NCBI RefSeq assembly: GCF_900091505.1
Contig: NZ_LT607409.1
Coordinates: forward strand, 2,046,001 to 2,110,000
DNA: 64,000 bases
Direction of reading: 5' to 3'
Source: Micromonospora chokoriensis
Lineage (GTDB): Bacteria; Actinomycetota; Actinomycetes; Mycobacteriales; Micromonosporaceae
The notes beneath the pieces were generated by a model. That model did no database searches. It was not told the origin of the DNA and saw only the letters and a list, made by a program, of their open reading frames with translations. Shown here one piece after another: positions 1-10,332 of the stretch. A program made the position numbers and the translations under genes. Each line of letters opens with the position of its first letter. Position 1 is the stretch's first letter.

Positions 1-2135
<2,135 letters not shown>

Positions 2136-2225
2136 CTCCGGGCGAGCGCAGTCGGTCGGGCCCGGCGCTTCCGGTCGGGCCCGGTGCGGCCGGGCGGGGC
2201 GCGGGCTGGCCGGGTGTGGCGTGGC

Positions 2226-2432
2226 CTGGCCGGGCTTCCGGGCGTGGCCTGGCCCGGCGTGGCGTGGCGTGGCGTGGCCTGGCCCGGCGTGGCATGGCCC
2301 GGCGTGGCATGGCCCGGCGTGGCGTGGCATGGCCCGGCGTGGCATGGCGTGGCCTGGCCCGGCGTGGCCTGGCCTGGCGTGGCCTGGCGTGGCGTGGCCT
2401 GGCCTGGCCTGGCCTGGCCGGGCTTCCGGGCG
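2226..2432 (+). repeat. Pentamer (GGCNY) array between convergent genes
   Basis: The 414-base gap 2136-2549 holds no gene. From 2241 to 2415 the sequence is 35 uninterrupted pentamers of the form GGC-N-Y (GGCGT, GGCCT, GGCCC, GGCAT). The array is bracketed by a 19-base direct repeat, CTGGCCGGGCTTCCGGGCG, at 2226-2244 and 2414-2432. It sits between the 3' ends of thiC and the convergent membrane-protein gene. Open frames across it on both strands are repeat artefacts (MARRG/HAGP-type strings). It looks like a slippage-prone minisatellite; no known role. Confidence 0.9.
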
Positions 2433-2549
2433 CGGCGTGGCCCCGGCTCGGCCGGCCGGACGGGTGATCGACTCGGGTTCACTGGTGTCGTGGTGTCCAG
2501 GCGTGCGGGATGGCCCGACCTCAGCGAACCCGAGTGGATCACGCAGGTT

Positions 2550-5500
2550 CTACTCGCGGTGGTGCCGGCCGGTGGAGCGCAGCGAACGACGGGCGTTCCC
2601 CTGCTCCGGCTCGTTGTCCGAAACCGGCTTGCTCAGGCCCGCGACCCAGTCGACGAACTCCTCGTCCTGGGCCGGCAGCGGTTCCGTCGCGCCTTCCGGA
2701 TCCTGGCGCTCCTCGCTCCGGGCCCGGTTGCGGCGGAAGAGGCCACCGAGCCGTCCGCGCCGGGAAGGCTGTTCCGCCACTGTGCCGGCCGTCGGCGTGG
2801 CGTCACCGCTGGCCGGGTCGTCGGTGTCGGCGGCCGAACCAGCCCTGGCCGGCACGACGGGGAACTCCACGGCACTCGGGCTCTCGGACGGGGAAGGCGT
2901 TCCGCTGTGGTCGGCCGGGCTCGGACGGTCCGGCGACTCTGTCGGTCGGGTACGTCGGGTCGTGTCGAAAGCGTTCCAGGTGCTGGCCCGGCTCAGGTCC
3001 GGCAGCGGCGCCCGGTGTCGAGGTCTCGGCATCTGGTCGGTCGACGCCTCCGGCCCGGTCGGCCCATCCGGAACCGTCGACTCCGGCCCAGCCGCCTGCG
3101 GCGGCACCGTCCAGGCCGACGTGACCGGCCAGGGCGATCGTGCCGGCGTCCACCGGTCGGCCTCCGGGTTACCGGTGGCCGGAATCCCGAACAGCCCAGC
3201 GGTGGAAGCGTCCTCGGCGACGTCGTCGGCCCGGGCGGCTGCGGACGCACTGGCCGGGTCCACCGGTGACGCGGAGTCACGGGCGGCTGCGGTGGTGGCG
3301 GACGGCGGCACGGTGGGGTCGGTGGTCGCGCCGACCGGGGTACGCGGCGAGCCCGCCTTCGGATCGGCCACCTTCGACGTCGGGCTGGCAGCGGGCTGGG
3401 GCTTCGCTGCCGTCCCGACGTTGCCCGCGTCCTTCTTGCCGGCGGCCGGGGTACGTGGCCGGTTGACCGCCTCGGCTTCCGGGCCAGGTGCGGACGGTGC
3501 GTCGGTGATGCCGGGTGCGACGGTCGGGGTCGCTGCCGTCGCGCGGGTCGGGGAGACCTTGGCCTCCGGGTCGGAAGCTGTGCCTGCGCTCGCGTCGCTG
3601 GGCACCGGAGTGTCGGCCGGGATGTCGGAACCGGTGCGGTCGGCGGACCTGCCGGACCGGGCGACCTTCCTGGTGCGCCCGGTGGTCGTCCCGTCGGTGT
3701 TCGTTGGCTCGGTCGACGACACGTCGCCAGGGGAGTCGGCTGTGGCATCCGAACCGACCTTCGGCTTGCGCGTGCGGCGCGGCTTGAGCGTTGCCGCCGC
3801 GTCACCGGCGCCCGTGCCGGCCGCGCCCGTGCTGGCCGCGCCCGTGCTGGCCGCGCCCGTGCTGGCCGCGCCCGTGCTGGCCGCGCCCGTGCTGGCCGCG
3901 CCCGTGCTGGCCGCGCCCGTGCTGGCCGCGCCCGTGCTGGCCGCGCCCGTGCTGGCCGCGCCCGTGCTGGCCGCGCCCGTGCTGGCCGCGCCCGTGCTGG
4001 CCGCGCCCGTGCCGGCCGCGCCCGTGCTGGCCGCGCCCGTGCTCAGCGCGCCGGTCGCACCCGCGCCGGTCGCACCCGTGCCGGTCGCACCCGTGCCGGT
4101 CGCGCCCGTGCTGGCCGTGCCGGTGCTCAGCGCGCCGGTTGTGTCCGTGTTGGCTGCGCTGGTCGCATCGGTCGTGCCCGAACTGGTCGTGACGACGCCG
4201 GTTGCGCCGGTGCCCCGGTCGTCGGTCGGTCGGCTTTTCGTGCGTGGTGTCGAGTTGCCGGTCGGCTCGCCGTCGGCCGGGCCGGCGGCACCCCCGCGCC
4301 GGCTCTCGGCGCCCGTCGCCGCTGTACCGGCCGCTGCTGCACCGGCCGCTGCTGGACCGGTCGCTGCGGTGCTGGTCGCTGCGGTGCTGGTCGCCGCCGC
4401 ACCGGTTGCGGCGTCGGTCGGGCTGCTGACCTCGGTGGTGGCCGGGCGCTCGGTGTCGGTCGAGGAGACGCCGTCCTCCGGGATCAGCCTGTGGGTCCGC
4501 GTGTCGGCGGTGAACTCGCCGGTCGGATCGGTCAGCCAGGATGCGGGCCTGGCCAGCGCCCCAGGGGTTGCCGCAGTGGCGGGGGCCGGACCGTGTTGGC
4601 CGCTCGCTGTGGTCGTCGGCCAGTCCCAGTGGGCCGGGACGGTGCGTACACCGTCGGAGCCTTCGGCGGCCCACGGACCGGGAACGACGGCGGCCGGCTT
4701 CGCGTCGGTGGGTGGCTCCACGGCGGTGCGTTCGGCGGCGGCCGGCTCGTTCGGTGAATCCGTCGACGTCGCGCCCGGCAGTTCCGGGCCCGGGGGCAGC
4801 GGGCGCAGGATGTCGGAGGGCTCGATCGCCGCCGGGTCGGTGGTACCGGCGCGGGCCGGCCACCGCAGCAGCGCGGCGGCAGCCGCGCCGAGCGCGCCGG
4901 CGAGGATCGCGATCAACGAGGCGTAGTAGGGGGTGGCCTGGTAGCGGTCCACCGCGTCACCCGGGCCCGCGGTCAGGTACGCGAATGCCACCAGCACCGG
5001 CCCGGCCACCCCGGTGGCTCCGCTGACCAGTGGCGCCTGGCCCTGCCAGCGGGCCAGCCCGGCGGTCGCCCCGCCCGCCAGCAGCGCCACGATGGGCAGC
5101 AGGAGCAGCGCCAGCCGTTGCGCGGCGGCGTCGTCCAGCCAGCTCGGCTCGAGGACGCCGAGTCGGACCGTCGGCAGGGGGCCGGTCGTGCCGAGCGACG
5201 GCAGTACCGAGATCAGTGCGAGCAGCCAGACCGCGCCGGCGACAGCCGCCATGTTCCAGCCCAGCTCGGGTCGGAGCAGGACAACGATCGCCGCGCCCGC
5301 TCCGATCACCGCGCCGAGGACGGCGCAGATGCCCACCGCCCACACCGGGTCCACCGAGATCAGCTCGGCGGCGCGGGCGGGCTGCATGCAGAGCGGAGCG
5401 ACGACCGTGGCGCCGAGCGCGGCCGCACCACCGATCGCCAACTGGCGGCTCGTGCCGGGCGGCGGCGCGTCGCGGTGAGCGAGGCGCCCGGTCAGGACGG

Positions 5501-5699
5501 CGCCGACGACGGCGGCGTTCGCGGCGAACCAGCCGACCCAGACGAGCTGGGTCGGCCACTGGTTGACGGTCGTACCGGTGAAGGCGCCGGTCAGCCGGAC
5601 GATGCCGAAACCGTACGCGACGCCGAGCTGGCCGGCCCCGGCCAGCACACTCACGCCGAGCGCCGTGAGCAGCAGTCTGCCCCAGGTCCGAAAGGCCAT
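2550..5699 (-). CDS. Polytopic membrane protein with very long Pro/Ala/Thr/Ser-rich cytoplasm-type tail
   Basis: About 1049 residues. The first ~290 hold roughly eight hydrophobic segments (for example LLLTALGVSVLAGAG, LVWVGWFAANAAVVGAVL, NMAAVAGAVWLLALISVL). The remaining ~750 are low-complexity Ala/Thr/Ser/Pro with a block of TGAAS pentapeptides and a more ordered end containing FRRNRARSEER and EEFVDWVAGL. I chose the inner ATG (MAFRTWGR); an in-frame ATG at 5726 would add nine residues, and neither has a strong ribosome site. The minus strand is the coding strand because the membrane domain only makes sense there. No family function recognised. It stands alone, convergent with thiC. Confidence 0.78.
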   Translation of the reverse strand: MAFRTWGRLLLTALGVSVLAGAGQLGVAYGFGIVRLTGAFTGTTVNQWPTQLVWVGWFAANAAVVGAVLTGRLAHRDAPPPGTSRQLAIGGAAALGATVVAPLCMQPARAAELISVDPVWAVGICAVLGAVIGAGAAIVVLLRPELGWNMAAVAGAVWLLALISVLPSLGTTGPLPTVRLGVLEPSWLDDAAAQRLALLLLPIVALLAGGATAGLARWQGQAPLVSGATGVAGPVLVAFAYLTAGPGDAVDRYQATPYYASLIAILAGALGAAAAALLRWPARAGTTDPAAIEPSDILRPLPPGPELPGATSTDSPNEPAAAERTAVEPPTDAKPAAVVPGPWAAEGSDGVRTVPAHWDWPTTTASGQHGPAPATAATPGALARPASWLTDPTGEFTADTRTHRLIPEDGVSSTDTERPATTEVSSPTDAATGAAATSTAATSTAATGPAAAGAAAAGTAATGAESRRGGAAGPADGEPTGNSTPRTKSRPTDDRGTGATGVVTTSSGTTDATSAANTDTTGALSTGTASTGATGTGATGTGATGAGATGALSTGAASTGAAGTGAASTGAASTGAASTGAASTGAASTGAASTGAASTGAASTGAASTGAASTGAASTGAASTGAAGTGAGDAAATLKPRRTRKPKVGSDATADSPGDVSSTEPTNTDGTTTGRTRKVARSGRSADRTGSDIPADTPVPSDASAGTASDPEAKVSPTRATAATPTVAPGITDAPSAPGPEAEAVNRPRTPAAGKKDAGNVGTAAKPQPAASPTSKVADPKAGSPRTPVGATTDPTVPPSATTAAARDSASPVDPASASAAARADDVAEDASTAGLFGIPATGNPEADRWTPARSPWPVTSAWTVPPQAAGPESTVPDGPTGPEASTDQMPRPRHRAPLPDLSRASTWNAFDTTRRTRPTESPDRPSPADHSGTPSPSESPSAVEFPVVPARAGSAADTDDPASGDATPTAGTVAEQPSRRGRLGGLFRRNRARSEERQDPEGATEPLPAQDEEFVDWVAGLSKPVSDNEPEQGNARRSLRSTGRHHRE
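3811..4035 (-). repeat. 15-bp tandem repeat inside the membrane-protein gene
   Basis: Fifteen head-to-tail copies of a 15-base unit (plus-strand form CCCGTGCTGGCCGCG), thirteen of them identical and two with a single T-to-C change (copies starting 3811 and 4006). Being a multiple of three, the array encodes repeated Thr-Gly-Ala-Ala-Ser in the minus-strand protein, so copy-number change alters tail length without breaking the frame. Degenerate derivatives (ALS, ATGATG) continue to about 4140. Confidence 0.95.
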
Positions 5700-5776
5700 G
5701 TCGGGCACGTTACGCACCTGGTACACCCGATCGCCACCGGCGCGCCGCGCGGCGCGCCGGCCCGCGCTCGGCGGGT

Positions 5777-6085
5777 CTACTTGAGTTCGACCAGCCGGGC
5801 CAGGTAAGTCGTGTCTCCGACATTGGTGAGCATATGCACTGCGCCCGGGTCGCGGTAGACCACGCCACCGGTGGGCTCGTCGGCGTCGATCCGGGTGCCG
5901 TCGATGGTCTGTACGACGTTCTTCGCGCCCTCGATCGCCACCACCAGGTAGGGGTGGTCATGCCGGTGCAGCGGCTGCCGCTCGCCGGGCTCGAGGCGGA
6001 TGTGCCAGACCCGGACCCGGTCGTTCTCGAACACGATCTCCTGGCCGACCGGGCCGAGTTCGGTTCCGTCGATCACGTCGGTCAT
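5777..6085 (-). CDS. Small single-domain cupin protein
   Basis: 102 residues with a conserved-barrel cupin pattern: RVWHIRLEPGERQPLHRHDHPYLVV contributes the metal-binding His cluster (split here as ERQPLHRHDHP around residues 35-45) and DPGAVHML the second His motif. The start codon overlaps the stop of the upstream oxidoreductase gene by four bases (ATGA), so it is the last gene of a three-gene minus-strand operon with an ABC ATPase. Likely a small metal-dependent enzyme or sensor for the same substrate; the reaction cannot be told from sequence. Confidence 0.85.
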   Translation of the reverse strand: MTDVIDGTELGPVGQEIVFENDRVRVWHIRLEPGERQPLHRHDHPYLVVAIEGAKNVVQTIDGTRIDADEPTGGVVYRDPGAVHMLTNVGDTTYLARLVELK

Positions 6086-7038
6086 CGTTCTCCGTCCAGT
6101 TGGGGAAGCACCTCGGCGGCGATCAGTTCGAGGTGGTCGAGGTCGTCGAAGTCGATCAGGCGGAGGTGTACGCGGGTGGCGCCGATCGCGGCGAACTCGC
6201 CGATCCGCTGTACGAGCTGCGCGGGTGAGCCGACCACCGGGTCCTCCGGCGGCAGTGCGCTCTTCTCGTGCAGGGGAGCGGCCCGCCGTCGAGCCTCCTC
6301 GTCGGTACGGCCGACGGCCACGACGATCCCGGCGGAGAGCACCAGCGGTGCCCGCCCGGACTCCGTCCGACCGGTGCGCTCGCACGCCTCGCGTACCCGG
6401 TCGTAGGCCTCGGCGGTCTCCGCGACGGACTTGAACGGCATGTTGTACTCGTCGGCGTACCGGGCGGCCAGCTCCGGGGTGCGTTTGGGGCCGCGACCGC
6501 CGACGATGATCGGTGGACCGGGCACCTGCACCGTCTTGGGCAGGGCGGGCGCGTCCACCAACCGGTAGTGGTCGCCGGTGAAGCTGTAGGTCTCGCCGGA
6601 CGGGGTTCCCCACAGCCCGGTGATCACCTCAAGCTGCTCGGCCAGTCGGTCGAAGCGTTCGCCGACCTTCGGGAACGGAATGCCGTACGACGTGTGTTCG
6701 CGCTCGTACCAGCCGGCGCCGATGCCCAGCTCGACGCGACCGCCGCTCATCTGGTCGACCTGCGCGACCATCACCGCGAGCGGGCCGGGCAGCCGGAAGG
6801 TGGCCGACGTCACCAGGGTGCCGAGCCGGATCCGTTCGGTCTCCCGGGCCAGCGCGGCGAGGGTCAGCCAGGCGTCCGTCGGGCCGGGCAGGCCCGGGTC
6901 GGTGCCCATTGCCTGGTAGTGGTCGGCGCGGAGGAAACCCTCGTAACCGCAGGCCTCGACCAGCCGGGCGAACCGGAGTTGGGTGTCGTAGGTGGCACCC
7001 CGGTGGGGTTCGGTGAAGACCGACACCCGCATGGTCAT
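6082..7038 (-). CDS. LLM-class F420-dependent oxidoreductase
   Basis: 318-residue luciferase-like monooxygenase fold protein. Visible landmarks: FRADHYQAMG, the RIRLGTLVTSATFRLPGPLA core, QVDQMSGGRVELGIGAGWY and IIVGGRGPKRTPELAARYADEYN, which match the F420-using subfamily (TIGR03560-like) of actinobacteria. The start at 7038 overlaps the stop of the ABC ATPase gene (ATGA); a second ATG two codons later is possible. It is coupled on both sides to its neighbours, so it probably acts on a compound imported by the transporter. Substrate unknown. Confidence 0.9.
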   Translation of the reverse strand: MTMRVSVFTEPHRGATYDTQLRFARLVEACGYEGFLRADHYQAMGTDPGLPGPTDAWLTLAALARETERIRLGTLVTSATFRLPGPLAVMVAQVDQMSGGRVELGIGAGWYEREHTSYGIPFPKVGERFDRLAEQLEVITGLWGTPSGETYSFTGDHYRLVDAPALPKTVQVPGPPIIVGGRGPKRTPELAARYADEYNMPFKSVAETAEAYDRVREACERTGRTESGRAPLVLSAGIVVAVGRTDEEARRRAAPLHEKSALPPEDPVVGSPAQLVQRIGEFAAIGATRVHLRLIDFDDLDHLELIAAEVLPQLDGER

Positions 7039-7820
7039 CGTCCTTCCGCGCCGGCGGCGGCCGGCTCGTCGCGTTCCATCAACAGCTCGTGGAGGTCGGC
7101 GCTGACGCGCGCGACGTCGGCCAGATGGGCGTTGCGGCCCAGGGTGCGGGGCCGGGGGATGTCGACGTCGAGCACCTTGCGGATCCGGCCGGGGCGGGGG
7201 CTCAGCACGACCACCCGGTCGGCGAGCAGCACCGCCTCGTCGATCGAGTGGGTGACGAAGACGATGGTCGGCCTGTTCTCCATGTGCACCCGCTGGAGTT
7301 CGCCGGACAGCTCCTCGCGGGTGAGGGCGTCGAGCGCGGAGAACGGCTCGTCCATCAACATCACCCGGGGTTCGCCGATCAACGACCGGCACAGCGACAC
7401 CCGCTGCTGCATGCCGCCGGAGAGTTCGTGCGGCAGGCGCTTCTCGAAGCCGGCGAGACCGGCCACGTCGAGCAGTTGCCGGGCGCGCTCACGGTGCTTG
7501 GCGCGGCTCCAGCCGAAGATCTCCACCGGCAGCAGGACATTGTCCAGCACCGTGCGCCAGGGCAGCAGCGCGGGCTTCTGGAACAGCATGGCGATGTCCT
7601 GGCGCGGACGGGCGATCGGCGTGCCGGCCACGGTGATCTCGCCGGAGGTCAGCGGGAGCAGCCCGGCGATCAGTCGCAGCAGTGTGGACTTTCCGCAGCC
7701 GGAGCGGCCGAGCACCGCGACGAACTCACCCTCGGCGACGTCGAGGTCGATGCCGCGCAGCGCCTCCACCCGGCCGGACCGGCCTTCGAAGGTACGAGAC
7801 ACTCCGGATAGTCGGATCAT
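7035..7820 (-). CDS. ABC transporter ATPase of the nitrate/sulfonate/taurine/HMP class
   Basis: 261 residues, single ATPase domain. Walker A GRSGCGKST at residues 38-46, Q-loop LFQKPALLPW, signature LSGGMQQR, Walker B VMLMDEPFSALD and the switch His in FVTHSIDEA are all present. It matches SsuB/TauB/ThiZ-type subunits. A CGGAGG ribosome site lies ahead of the ATG. Its membrane and binding partners are encoded divergently (8087-10079), so the complete transporter spans both strands. Substrate class is open; the thi genes nearby and the THI5-like binding protein make a thiamin pyrimidine precursor one candidate. Confidence 0.92.
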   Translation of the reverse strand: MIRLSGVSRTFEGRSGRVEALRGIDLDVAEGEFVAVLGRSGCGKSTLLRLIAGLLPLTSGEITVAGTPIARPRQDIAMLFQKPALLPWRTVLDNVLLPVEIFGWSRAKHRERARQLLDVAGLAGFEKRLPHELSGGMQQRVSLCRSLIGEPRVMLMDEPFSALDALTREELSGELQRVHMENRPTIVFVTHSIDEAVLLADRVVVLSPRPGRIRKVLDVDIPRPRTLGRNAHLADVARVSADLHELLMERDEPAAAGAEGR

Positions 7821-8086
7821 CTCCGGCGGCCTCCGCTGAGTGGACGGTCAGGAATCCGACAAAGGCTAGCCCGCCGGTTGGTGTATCGCACCGCCCGGGG
7901 TGGTCGTCAGGTTGTTTCCGTTCCGCAACCCGATGCACCTGGCGTCGCAAGTGTGGGTTTCTCGTACGCTGTGCCCGCGAAGAGTCCCCCCACGACGGCG
8001 GCGCCGGCTTCCGCCCCTCACGCCGGCCCGTCATGACAACCCCTCCGGTGCCGGTCAGGCCCGGTCGGAAAGGACATGGTGCTTTG
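7821..8086. promoter_or_regulatory. Divergent promoter region of the split ABC transporter
   Basis: 266 bases between the ATPase operon (minus) and the binding-protein operon (plus). Possible -10 hexamers are TAGCCT on the minus strand (7868-7863) and TACGCT on the plus strand (7965-7970); matching -35 boxes are poor. I searched for the CTGAGA core and partner helices of a TPP riboswitch and did not find them, so thiamin control at RNA level is not supported here. Confidence 0.4.
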
Positions 8087-9118
8087 ATGAGAAGGCTGAC
8101 CCGTACGGTCGCTACGGCCGCGCTGGCCACCGCCCTCGCCTTTGTCTCCGCCTGCAGCAGCGGGTCGGACTCGGCCGACGACGCCAAGGGTGGCGACAGC
8201 AAGAGCCTGGAGAAGGTGACCTACCTCACCTCCTTCGGTAACTTCGGCCGTGACTCCTACGCCTGGGTGGCGAAGGAGAAGGGCTTCTTCAAGGAGGCCG
8301 GCTTCGACGTCGAGATCAAGCCCGGTCAGGGCACCGGCGGCGTGATCCAGACCATCGTGGGTGGCCAGGCCGACTTCGGCCCGGTCGACCTCACCGGCAG
8401 TCTGCTGCAGGTCGGCAACGGCCAGGCGAAGGACTTCACTGTGGTGGCCGCGATCCAGCAGCGCACCATGGCCGGCATCGCCTCGGTCGAGGGCAAGAAC
8501 ATCGCCTCCCCGAAGGACCTGGAGGGCAAGAAGCTCGCCGACACCCCCGGTTCCGTGGTCCGCAACCTGTTCCCGACGTACGCCCGGCTCGCCGGTGTGG
8601 ACGTCAACAAGGTGACCTGGGTCAACGGTGAGGCGCAGGGCCTGATCGGCATGCTGGGCACCGGCTCGGTGGACGGCATCGGCCAGTTCGTCGTCGGTCA
8701 GCCGACCATCGAGGCGGTGGCCAAGAAGAAGGCCGTCATGCTGCCGTACAGCAACGTGATGCAGGACCTCTACGGCAACGTGCTGATCACCTCCTCGAAG
8801 ATCGCCAAGGAGAAGCCCGAGATGGTGAAGCGGTTCACCGCGGCGCTGCTCAAGGGCCTGGAGTACAGCCTGGCGAACTCCAAGGAGGCCGGCGACATCC
8901 TGAAGAAGAACGTCGACGCCGCCAACCCGGTCGCCGCCGCCGCCGAGCTCGAGCTGATGGCCGCGTACGTCCGTTCCGGCAACACCGGCACCGCGATCGG
9001 CACCCTGGACAGCGGTCGGGTCGCCAAGAGCATCGCCATCCTGCAGGGCGCGGGCGCGCTGAAGCAGAACATCACCCCCGAGCAGATCATCGACTTCAGC
9101 CTCGCGCCGAAGGCCTGA
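8087..9118 (+). CDS. ABC transporter substrate-binding lipoprotein (NMT1/THI5-like)
   Basis: 343 residues. Lipoprotein signal: basic MRRLTRT start, hydrophobic stretch, lipobox FVSAC with Cys23, then a Ser/Asp-rich linker. The mature part has the THI5/SsuA-like pattern WVAKEKGFFKEAGFDVE, IVGGQADFGPVDLTGSL and AYVRSGNTGT. A GGAAAGGA ribosome site precedes the ATG. Known relatives bind hydroxymethylpyrimidine derivatives, nitrate, sulfonates or taurine. First gene of a plus-strand pair with the permease; its ATPase is divergent. I infer uptake of a small nitrogen- or sulfur-containing compound, without being able to choose. Confidence 0.88.
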   Translation: MRRLTRTVATAALATALAFVSACSSGSDSADDAKGGDSKSLEKVTYLTSFGNFGRDSYAWVAKEKGFFKEAGFDVEIKPGQGTGGVIQTIVGGQADFGPVDLTGSLLQVGNGQAKDFTVVAAIQQRTMAGIASVEGKNIASPKDLEGKKLADTPGSVVRNLFPTYARLAGVDVNKVTWVNGEAQGLIGMLGTGSVDGIGQFVVGQPTIEAVAKKKAVMLPYSNVMQDLYGNVLITSSKIAKEKPEMVKRFTAALLKGLEYSLANSKEAGDILKKNVDAANPVAAAAELELMAAYVRSGNTGTAIGTLDSGRVAKSIAILQGAGALKQNITPEQIIDFSLAPKA

Positions 9119-9135
9119 TCGTCCGGTCGTCACCT

Positions 9136-9173
9136 GGGGGTACGTTCCGCCGAACCCGGTGGGGCGTACCCCC
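9136..9173 (+). promoter_or_regulatory. Stem-loop between binding protein and permease genes
   Basis: Perfect 9-bp inverted repeat GGGGGTACG / CGTACCCCC with a 20-base loop and no T-run. Hairpins at this place commonly lower downstream expression or protect the upstream mRNA end, giving excess binding protein over permease; that role is inferred. Confidence 0.55.
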
Positions 9174-9221
9174 GTCGCTCGTCGGCCCCCACCGGGGCCG
9201 TGAGATTTCGAGGAGGACAAG

Positions 9222-10079
9222 ATGACCGACGTCCGGTCAGCGGACCCGGCGGTGGCGGCGACCCCGGCCCCGGGTGCCGGCCCCGAGTCGGGGCGTGCGG
9301 GTCGAGGTGCCGGTCTCCGGGCCGGAGCCGGGGCGGCGCTGCCCGCGGTCGGTCTCCTGATTGCTCTGGCGGTGTGGTGGTTGACCGCCCGGCTGGAGCT
9401 GATTCACCCCGCGGCGTTGCCGCCGCCCGGCGACGTGCTCACCGCGTTCGTCGAGAAGCCCGCGCAGATGCTGGGGCACACCTGGGACACGATGCTGGAG
9501 ATCCTGTACGGCTTCGCCCTCTCGGTCGCCGCCGGTGTCCTGCTCGGACTCTCGCTGGCCAGCTCCCGCACGGTCGAGCGGATGTTCACCCCGCTCCTGG
9601 TCGCGGTGAACGCGGTGCCGAAGATCACGTTGGGCCCGCTGCTGGTGGTGGCGTTCGGCTGGGGTCAGACGCCGATCCTCACCATGGTGTTCCTGCTCTG
9701 CTTCTTCCCGATCGTGCTCTCGACCGCCACCGGTCTGACCACCACGCCGGCCGACCTGGCCGAACTGGTGCGGTCCTGGAACGCGTCCCGGTGGCAGGCG
9801 TTCCGCAAGGTGCGCTTCCCGGCCGCGCTGCCGCAGATCTTCGTCGGGCTCAAGGTGGCCATGCCGTTGGCCGCGATCGGCGCGGTGATCGGTGAGTTCC
9901 AGGCCGGGGAGAGTGGCCTCGGCTACGTCATCACGCAGTACGCCGGCGTCGGTGACACCGCCACCGCGTGGGCGGCGATCATGCTGGTGGCGCTGGTGAG
10001 CATCCTGCTCTACTCGGCGCTCCTGCTGACCGAGCGGATGGCCCTGCCCTGGGTCCGCGAAACCACCAGCAGCCGCTGA
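9222..10079 (+). CDS. ABC transporter permease (BPD_transp_1, SsuC/TauC/ThiX type)
   Basis: 285 residues. After a Pro/Ala-rich cytoplasmic leader come about six membrane helices (AVGLLIALAVWWL, ILYGFALSVAAGVLLGLSLA, TMVFLLCFFPIVLSTATGL, AIMLVALVSILLYSALLL). The EAA-type coupling loop SWNASRWQAFRKVRFPAALP sits near residues 185-205. AGGAGGA seven bases upstream fixes the start. It completes the transporter with the binding protein just before it and the divergent ATPase. Confidence 0.92.
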   Translation: MTDVRSADPAVAATPAPGAGPESGRAGRGAGLRAGAGAALPAVGLLIALAVWWLTARLELIHPAALPPPGDVLTAFVEKPAQMLGHTWDTMLEILYGFALSVAAGVLLGLSLASSRTVERMFTPLLVAVNAVPKITLGPLLVVAFGWGQTPILTMVFLLCFFPIVLSTATGLTTTPADLAELVRSWNASRWQAFRKVRFPAALPQIFVGLKVAMPLAAIGAVIGEFQAGESGLGYVITQYAGVGDTATAWAAIMLVALVSILLYSALLLTERMALPWVRETTSSR

Positions 10080-10142
10080 CAACTGAGAACAGCAAGATCG
10101 AGCCAGCGCCTGGATACCGACTAGATTCATCCCAACGAAACG

Positions 10143-10177
10143 AAAGGGCCGGCCCCCCACTGGGAGGCCGGCCCTTT
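10143..10177. terminator. Hairpin terminator after the permease gene
   Basis: Perfect 12-bp inverted repeat AAAGGGCCGGCC / GGCCGGCCCTTT with an 11-base loop, ending in TTT, between convergent genes. It can serve either strand. Confidence 0.8.
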
Positions 10178-10200
10178 CCGTCGAAGCCGCAGGCGAGTCA

Positions 10201-10270
10201 GGTGTGGCCGACCGTGCCCGGCGGAGGGATCAAGCCTGACCGCCCGGAGCCGGGGACGGTCGGCCACACC
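10201..10270. terminator. Second long inverted repeat between convergent genes
   Basis: Perfect 15-bp arms (GGTGTGGCCGACCGT at 10201-10215 and its complement at 10256-10270) around a 40-base loop. With the preceding hairpin it fills the 253-base gap, which has no gene. Probably the terminator of the minus-strand binding-protein gene. Confidence 0.6.
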
Positions 10271-10332
10271 CCCACCCGGCACACGACGAAGGACGAAGAC
10301 AGCCGGGCGGAAGAAGCCACAAGGCCCGCCCG

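Noticed and set aside
3811..4035. CRISPR-like array
   Set aside because: Units are contiguous without spacers and in frame within a gene; the same holds for the other arrays in the window.
2221..4926. Long plus-strand open frame (about 900 codons) opposite the membrane-protein gene
   Set aside because: It begins in the pentamer array and consists of AAPVLAAPVL-type strings produced by the antisense of the repeats; the minus strand has the credible membrane domain.
7821..8086. TPP riboswitch ahead of the binding-protein gene
   Set aside because: No CTGAGA core or partner helix is visible, so thiamin control is not claimed.
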